A stretch of 22,500 nucleotides of DNA, taken from assembly GCA_002284615.2 (NCBI GenBank), contig MU069854.1, positions 137,933 through 160,432 on the forward strand. The letters run 5' to 3'. Shown in pieces: positions 12,301-20,180 of this stretch. The position numbers and the translations under genes were made by a program. The notes below the pieces were generated by a model, which did not search any database, had not been told where the DNA came from, and saw nothing but the letters and a program-made list of their open reading frames with translations. This stretch comes from Dunaliella salina. Taxonomy: Eukaryota > Chlorophyta > Chlorophyceae > Chlamydomonadales > Dunaliellaceae. The number at the start of each line of letters is the position of its first letter. Position 1 is the stretch's first letter.

Positions 12301-15300
12301 CACGCCATTAGGGAGGGTGGGAGAGGTGTCACTCACGATAGAGCTGTTGCTGGCGTCCAGATTGTCTCCATCAAATTCCAACCTGCAACACCATGGGCAC
12401 GACAACAGAGGTGCAGAACTGATTGATTCTAAATGAATCAACGTCCAATTTTCACATTTTCACCAGACTAGCAAGCTCAGACTTTTCTGCACCCGATTTT
12501 ATGCCAGGGATTCAGGATTAAAAAAGGCTTTTTGGGGAGAGTGATGGGGCAATTGAGCACACACAGCATCAAACAAAGAATTCACGACAATCCACTGAAA
12601 CCTGCAAAATCTAAGCTTTTCCCCTCCCCAGCTCCCCAGCTTCCCCAGCTCTTTTTCCGCCTGCTTGAGAAGAAAACTCGCAATCCCACTTCCGATCATG
12701 GAATGGTGCAATGGGTGCTGAGAAATGGTTGAAAGTGGCACAGCGAGACAAAGCCCGAGGAAGGAGGGAATAGAATTTGTTCATGGGTTGGACCTGCAGC
12801 TGCTGCTGGTCTACAAATGCTCTCATCGCCATCTGCCCATGCGTAAGATAATTAACTGCTGATTTTCATTGGTCCACTGGGCACGAGGGAATAACAAGTA
12901 CACCATCTATTATTATTGCCATTATCATCCCCATGGTCATCTCAACCAACACTCACAGTTCCTTGTACGAAGTCAAATATTGCCCTCCCATTTCTTCGGG
13001 GTTCAGGTTGGGCCACAGAGCCAGGCCAGAGACGGAGGAGGAGTTGGTATTGGCTCCCAGCAGCAGGGTCAGCTCAGTCCCTGTTCCTTGCACCTGCAAG
13101 TCCACACAAACACATGAAGCCGCAAGACTGTGAGACGCGTGGCTCCCTGCTTCAGTGTCAGCTCAGTCCCTGTTCCTTGCACCTGCAAGTCCACACAACC
13201 ACATGAAGCCGCAAGACTGTGAGACGCGTGGCTCCCTGCTTCAGTGTCAGCTCAGTCCCTGTTCCTTGCACCTGCAAGTCCACACAAACACATGAAGCCG
13301 CAAGACTGTGAGACGTGTGGCTCCCTGCTGCAGGGTCAGCTCAGTCCCTGTTCCTTGCACCTACAAGTCCACACAGGCACATATGGAGCCGCAAAACAAT
13401 AAGACACATGCGAGCTTTGCATTCGGCAACTCGCCTTCATGCAGCATGCCAACACAAACAAAAAATTCCACAGGTTGCAGAGAGTGGATTTGCCAACACT
13501 CTGCAAGAAAGCTGGCTGTAAAGTTCCACAGGTTGCAGAGGCTGCCTGCAAGAAGGCTGGCTGGCTGTGAATCCCTACAAGTCCACACAGGCACATGGAG
13601 CCACAAAACATGCTTCGCAGCATCACTGCCATCCAATGCATCACTGCTGTCACTGCCAGTCTGCATCACTGCATCACTGCCATCCAATGCATCACTGCTT
13701 TCATTGCATCATTGCCACCTTTGCCATCCACAGCATCATTGCCACCAATGTTTTCATTGCATCATTGCCACCCTTGCCATCATTGCCATCCACCGCATCA
13801 TTGCCATCATGTAAGACACATGCAAGCTTTGTATGCAGCAACTCGTCTTCATGCAGCATGCCAACACAAACAAAAATCCCACAGGTTGCAGAGAGTGGGC
13901 TTCAACGTGCTGTAAGAAAGCTAGCTGTAAAATTCCACGGATTGCAGAGTGGACTCCAACACTCTGCAAGAAAGCTGACTGTAAAATTCCACAGGTTGCA
14001 GAGTTTGATAGCTGGCTGTCAAATTCCACGGGTTCCTGAGAGCGTGATGGCTGGCTGCAAGAAGGCTGGATGGCTGTAAAATCCCAACAAGTGCGCTCCA
14101 ACACTGCAAGATGGCTGGCTGTGCAGGGGCAGTGCACTACCAACCACAAAGAAAATGAGCAGGTGCAAGGTTACAAAGCAGCAAAGACACACTGCTTTCC
14201 TTCATTAGCCAGAAGAAAGGACAGAAGGAATTGCGCACAGGCAGCATCCGAAAAAAGCAACAAACGGCTGGGCTCTCTGGAGACTGCAACAAAAAGCCAA
14301 AAGCATGCGCACACTCCTTCACCTGTGAGGGGGACAGCAGGGCTGCNATGGACGCCACTTCATCTTCCCTCTGGTGCACGCCACTGTCTGCCAAGGTGTA
14401 CGTGTCTCTGACCTCACCATGTTTGTCCATCACCTGGTACGGAGCAAGAAGATTGTACAAGGATGAATGGTGTGTGGCAGTAGAGCACATAGAGTGTACA
14501 TAGATGCACAGTGTGCGGCGGTGGCGCGCCCAAAAACCTTTTTTTTTTTTCACTTGAAGTGTGTTCTTCTTCTTCTTCGAGAGGCAATCCTTGCACTGGT
14601 AGCTCTAACGTCTCATTTCTAGAGCATTGATTACATCAGGCAGGCATCTCAATTGAGCCAGCAAACATACTTTCAGAAATGACATCTACAGACCAGCACA
14701 CGACACAATGCTCAGTGCAACGCCAGAGTCAAGTACTCGGGTGCATGTCTGTAAAAGCATTAACCCACCATGACAGTGATGTTCAGGTTGTCTGCGGATG
14801 TCCCATTCCCGGGAAACAGTGCTGCGATGGAGGATGCATCGCACGCAACGATGCCACACATTTGGCCTCCAATGGACAGCGCGTTGCGCGCGCAGTTGGG
14901 GTCGAAGCCCTACAGAAACAGAAATGTGGATCAGGTGTTTTGTTCAGTTTAGTTGAGCATGATGGAATGATTATTACCCATTGATTATATCCAGTAGGCA
15001 AATCCAGGCAAATCCAAGCAAGTCAGCAACTGATGAAGCAGACCAAGCGCATTGAAATAATTGATGTGCGGCCCCTTCCACTCCCCCCCCCCCCCCCCAA
15101 ACACACACACACACACACACACGGAGCTGTGCACATTGACAATTGCTTGCCTCCCCTCCCACCCACCTTGCCCATGATTGTGACCATGGTGAGCGTGGAA
15201 AAAAAGGCGCCCTCCCCGTTGGCGTGGAGAACCTTGGGGCTCACATCACTGATGAATGCAGTCTTGACCTGCACCTCCTGGTTGTTGGGTGCTGCAAAGC

Positions 15301-15802
15301 CCAGGTTGTCGACGTAGACACTCAGCTCCCGCGTACCACCCGGCGTATCATCTGTGATAAAGCATGTGATGCTGGTGGTGGAGGCGGCGGTGATGTTGCA
15401 GGGCATGGCGTCCAGCATCACGCGATTCTGGGAGGGGTTGGCGTTGAAGCCTTCGCCCGTGATGGTCAGCTCGGCAGTGGTGTCGCTCTCGAATTGCAGT
15501 GTGGTGGTACTGAGGCTGGTGATGCGGGGGGTAGAGCCCTCGTCATAAGCAAAAGTGCAGCTTCCATGGCCGTCTGGTGAAGTGCAAGCTGTGGGGACCC
15601 CATTGATGTGCACATTCAGGGTGTCGGTTGTGTTGACTGGCAAGCGGAGGAGCTCCGTGGGGATAGGGCCCAGGAAGATGTTGGTGGAGCCGTTAGATTG
15701 GAGGGTGAATTGCGCTCTCAGGTTGTCACCTGCAAGTTAAGGAAATTATGAAGTGGCACAGTGCTCAACAATATCAGGACACTGCGCAGGGCCTGTGTGT
15801 GA

Positions 15803-15868
<66 letters not shown>

Positions 15869-18800
15869 AGGACATAACAGGATTGGCATTGACTTTCTGT
15901 GCCATGTACAGTGGGACGATGCAGACAAAGTACACAGTGGCGTTTGGTAAACAGACAGGAGTGCCGCACAAAGTTGCACAGGTGCCCTCTTTTTTCCTGC
16001 CTGTTTCCCCCTTCACCATTGTCAGAGCAGCAATGCTTCGGGGGCCACTGAGCCACTCCACTCAACCCAACATGGCCAAGCTCTGCCCTTTGTTTCCTCT
16101 CCAATTTCAGTTTATGAAACAGCCAAGCTCAGCCCTTCGTTTCCCCTCCCGTTTCAGACAAATGCACGCCAAATGCTGCCGATTTATTGCCAATGCACAT
16201 CCGTGGTGCACGTCTGACCTGTGACGCCTTCCAGGCTGGTCACCCTCATCATAGGCAGGTTGCCGGCTGTTGTGACAGGATCAAAGTGGACAGTGACGTC
16301 ATACCCCGTACGATCGTTCCCGGACTTCCACACCTGTGGCAAACGAGCAGGAGAGTCAGCAATCACGCTGGTAGTTTTAAAGGAAGTTGTGTGAGTAATG
16401 TGAAGCTGTTCGATCTGGACACCTGGCGTAGCGCGACTTCGGCTTCAGCTTGTGAGACAAGTTTATGCAAGGTGCAGCTCTCCCAATCATTTAGTACAGC
16501 ATTTGAGGCAAGCTTACATGTAAGCTGCGGCTCTCAATGATCTGGGACGCCCTGCCATTGAGGCCTGAAGAGCCTTGCAACTGCACTCCTCATCTGTGGT
16601 TGCTCCAAGCCTCACACAGCACACCAGTCAAATGCCTCAATCACCTCAATCACCTCAATCATGAAAATTTTTGTTCTGCCTTGAGTGGTCACCTCAATTA
16701 TGAAAATGTTCACCTCCATCATGATACTTTTCTGCTCTTGCCTTGAGTGGTCGACCAGACAGGCCCTGTAGCCTGCCCAGCTTCTCTGCAATGACGGTGG
16801 GATTATCCTCCACCAAGTCCAGCTCCACGATATCACAACTCTCTCCCAAGCCCACCTGCAGGCGTCACAATTACGAAGGGGGAAACCATACTGAAAAACA
16901 GTCATCTAATGGGTTTGAAGGCAAGTTCTACAAGACAAGCATCAGACTGGCTGTGAAGAAGGTAAAGAAAAGGGAGGGCAGACACATTCTGGTGAGCGCT
17001 TTCCAGAGGGAGGAAGAGAAAACATGGGAGATTAAGGCGAAGGCGCATGATTTGATAAGACATGAGAGCATAGCAACGCAACACAGCAAGCAAAAACCTT
17101 CAGTCATGCAATCAGTCAGCCCACTGGCATGTTTCCATAATGCATGCGGCCCACCTCTGGGCTGTCTTTCTTCCTGTCTTCCTTTTTTTCATTTGTGATA
17201 CGGACAAGCATGACAGCGGGCTTTCATTTGTGGTACAGACAAGCATGATAGACATGCATGACAGACAAGCATGACAGCAAGCAAAGAACATCGGTCCTGC
17301 CATCAGTAAGTCTAGTGGCGCGTTTCCGTAATGCAAGCAGCCAAACTCTGGCCCGTCCTTCTTTTATCTTTCTCTCTTTCTGTCTGGGAATAGCAAAGCA
17401 AGACGGCAAAAACCTTGGGTCATGCAATCAGGCATGTTTCCATTATATGCACGCGGCCAGGATCAGGGCTGCATCCCTTTTCCATCTTCCTCTCTTTCTG
17501 TCTTGGAATGGCAGAGCAAGACAGCAAGCAAAAAGCTTGGGTCATGTAATCAGGCAGCTCAGTGACACGTCTTCATAATGCATGCAGCCAAACACAGGGC
17601 CGTGTCCCTTTCCATTTTCCTCCTCTCTTTTCTTTTATGCAGAGCAAGCATATACAGCCTGGCAGGCACAGTACAGCATTTGTGCATTGAGCTTTGGGCA
17701 GTCGAGCACAGTGTGTACGCATGCATAGAAATGCACATGCTCATGTTTGAGCAATGTATACCACAACTTGCTTGCTCTTCACCTACTCCGAGATCACGCA
17801 CATTATGCTTTAAGCAGTGTCCACCTATGAGCTAGCGTACTGTCCCTGTGCGGTCTTTTATAGCATGTACTTGCTGTCTAATGGTAATCCTTAGATCAGA
17901 CCAGAAGGGGATGCTGACCTCTTTGTTATCAAATTGACAGTTGGGTCGTGAGTTCCCATGTTGGCAGTGGTGACAGGGGAAATGGCTTGTTTAGACCACC
18001 AACTTGGAAAAATGTTGGCTTTGCACATGCACCTCAAAGGAGGCCTGCGACAGGCGTGGATGCGTTGTTCATCAGCTCCGAGGTGATCCTGTGACCAGTA
18101 ACTTGGAAATTGGCCTCGCACGCACACCTGAAGGAGGCCTGTGATAGGTGTTGATGTGTTAGTCAACACTTCCGAAAAGATCCCGTTACCACAAACTTGA
18201 AAAATAGTTGGCCATGCACACACACCTCAAGGAGGCCTGTGATAGGCGTGGATGCGTTCGTCAACAGCTCAGAAGTGATCCTGTGACCGAGAGGGGTCTG
18301 CGGCCCAGGGCCCAACAACAGCTGTGGCACGCTGTTCCCTTGGTCCCATGGCCACTCAATGGTCCACCGGTGAGCGATGTAGCCACCCACGCGCTCCCCC
18401 TGTGTGCTGCTGGTGCAGTCGCCATAGCCAACCAAGCTCCGGATTGCATCTTGCACCTGCAGCAGGCCAAGGAGGTGCCAAGGAGCTTCACAAGTTGCAT
18501 TTCACAACAAGAGAGGGAGAAGGAAAGGGATTACAGCTGCAGGCCATGAGCAGTCCATGGAGGGGCCAAGGAGCTTCACAAGTTGCACTTCACAACAAGA
18601 GAGGGAAAAGGAAGGGGAAGACGGCTACAGGCCATGGAGGGGCCAAGGGACTTAACAATTGTACTTTGCAACAAGAGAAGAAAAAGGAAGGGGAAGACAG
18701 CCGCGCGCACTCTATCCATCCAGTAGCTCCCTTTTGCATGTACAGGCAGGGAAGAAGGAGAACTTAACCTGCTCCAGGGTGGGAATCCAATTAGTAATGG

Positions 18801-20099
18801 CCACAAGCCATTCCAGCCTGATCCCTGCTCGCAAGGAGTTGAGTGCTTGCCTTTCTATTTGTAGCTGCATGTGCTGCCCTTTGTCATCCTTCCAGCGGCT
18901 AGCGTGTGCCCTGCCCCTATTTCTACCACAAAGCCCACCCCTTGGGTTGCTTGCTTGCTTGCCTCTATCTTCTGTTATGCAAGCACCGACACCCCAGGAA
19001 CAGTGTGCGCCCACCTCATTTCTGGTTGCATTGTAGGCAAGCTCCGCAAAGGTGTCAGCGGCAGCAGTCCCCACTCTCCAAGTTGCAAACGTGTCCACAC
19101 CTAGCACAACATCAGCATCGACAGCCACAGCTGCCACTGTTGCTTGTAGCACATCGTGAGGTTCTTCTGCTAGGAGGGATCTTCTACTAGGAGAATCCGG
19201 CGGGGGGGGTGGAGGGTCCATGAAAGGATAGACGGGAGGGTATGTTGAGGGATAGGCAGGAGGGTATGCCGAGGGATACATCGGGGGGTAAAAGGGTGGA
19301 GGAAAAGGTGGGTCTAGTTCCGGGAGCTCGGGCAGAGGCGGGGAAGGGGCCACGCACACGGCTGGGGGTGATGGGAGCTGGAAAGGAGTGTTGGGATCCT
19401 CTCGCATGGTGACCTCCACTCCTAGAGAGAAGCCGGGGAACCTGCACAATGGGAACACAGGATGGGAGTGTGTTTGAACTCCCAGTGGTGTGACAGCATT
19501 GCTCCAGAGCCAGCCTGACCAAATTGTTCACAGAAGTTGAACACTAAAGGAAGGCTGCCCATAACTGGTGCCACAAGATCTGGACGTGACGCGTTCAGCA
19601 TGACTGCCACTTTGGTTTGTTAACAGGCACCTTCTGCTCCAGCTAAGCTGTGCCCTTGCAGGCAGGTACAGCCAGCTATGTAACCCTCTCCTATCCTTGG
19701 CTGCCAAGGCTGATCCCTTCCCGTCTCTCTTCTCGCACCCACTTGGCTGCCTCCAGGCCGATCTGGTAAATCACTGTCGTCACATCAGCGTAGCGCAGGA
19801 CTCCGATCTCAGATGTGTCAGCGCCCAGTGCCTGCAGCAAGCGAACACAAAGCAGCCCATGTGCTTGCTGGCTCCGCTTGCAACTAAACACACAGAAAGC
19901 CAGCATGCCTGAGCCCCTGTCACCCCCAATCTCAAGATGTGCTTGCGCCCAGTGCCCACAGCATACAGATACCAAGCAACCCCTGTGATTGTCGACTCTG
20001 CTTGTAGCCAAACACACAGGAAGCCAGCATGCCTGAGCCCTCTCTCAATTGCTTACATACCACGACCCAACATGAACCTAGAAAAGCAGTCCACACAAA

Positions 20100-20180
<81 letters not shown>

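Noticed and set aside
13055..13400. CRISPR-like array of regular repeats
   Set aside because: The units are contiguous 89-bp near-identical copies without unique spacers, contain an exon edge, and sit in a eukaryotic intron.
15748..16104. Open frames rich in His-Thr or Cys-Val dipeptides (also near 20100)
   Set aside because: They are translations of (CA)n/(GT)n microsatellites.
19442..19640. Minus-strand frame VMLNASRPDLVAPVMGSL as an extra exon between e3 and e4
   Set aside because: No donor/acceptor combination keeps the frame with both e3 and e4, whereas e3 joins e4 directly with the split Lys codon.
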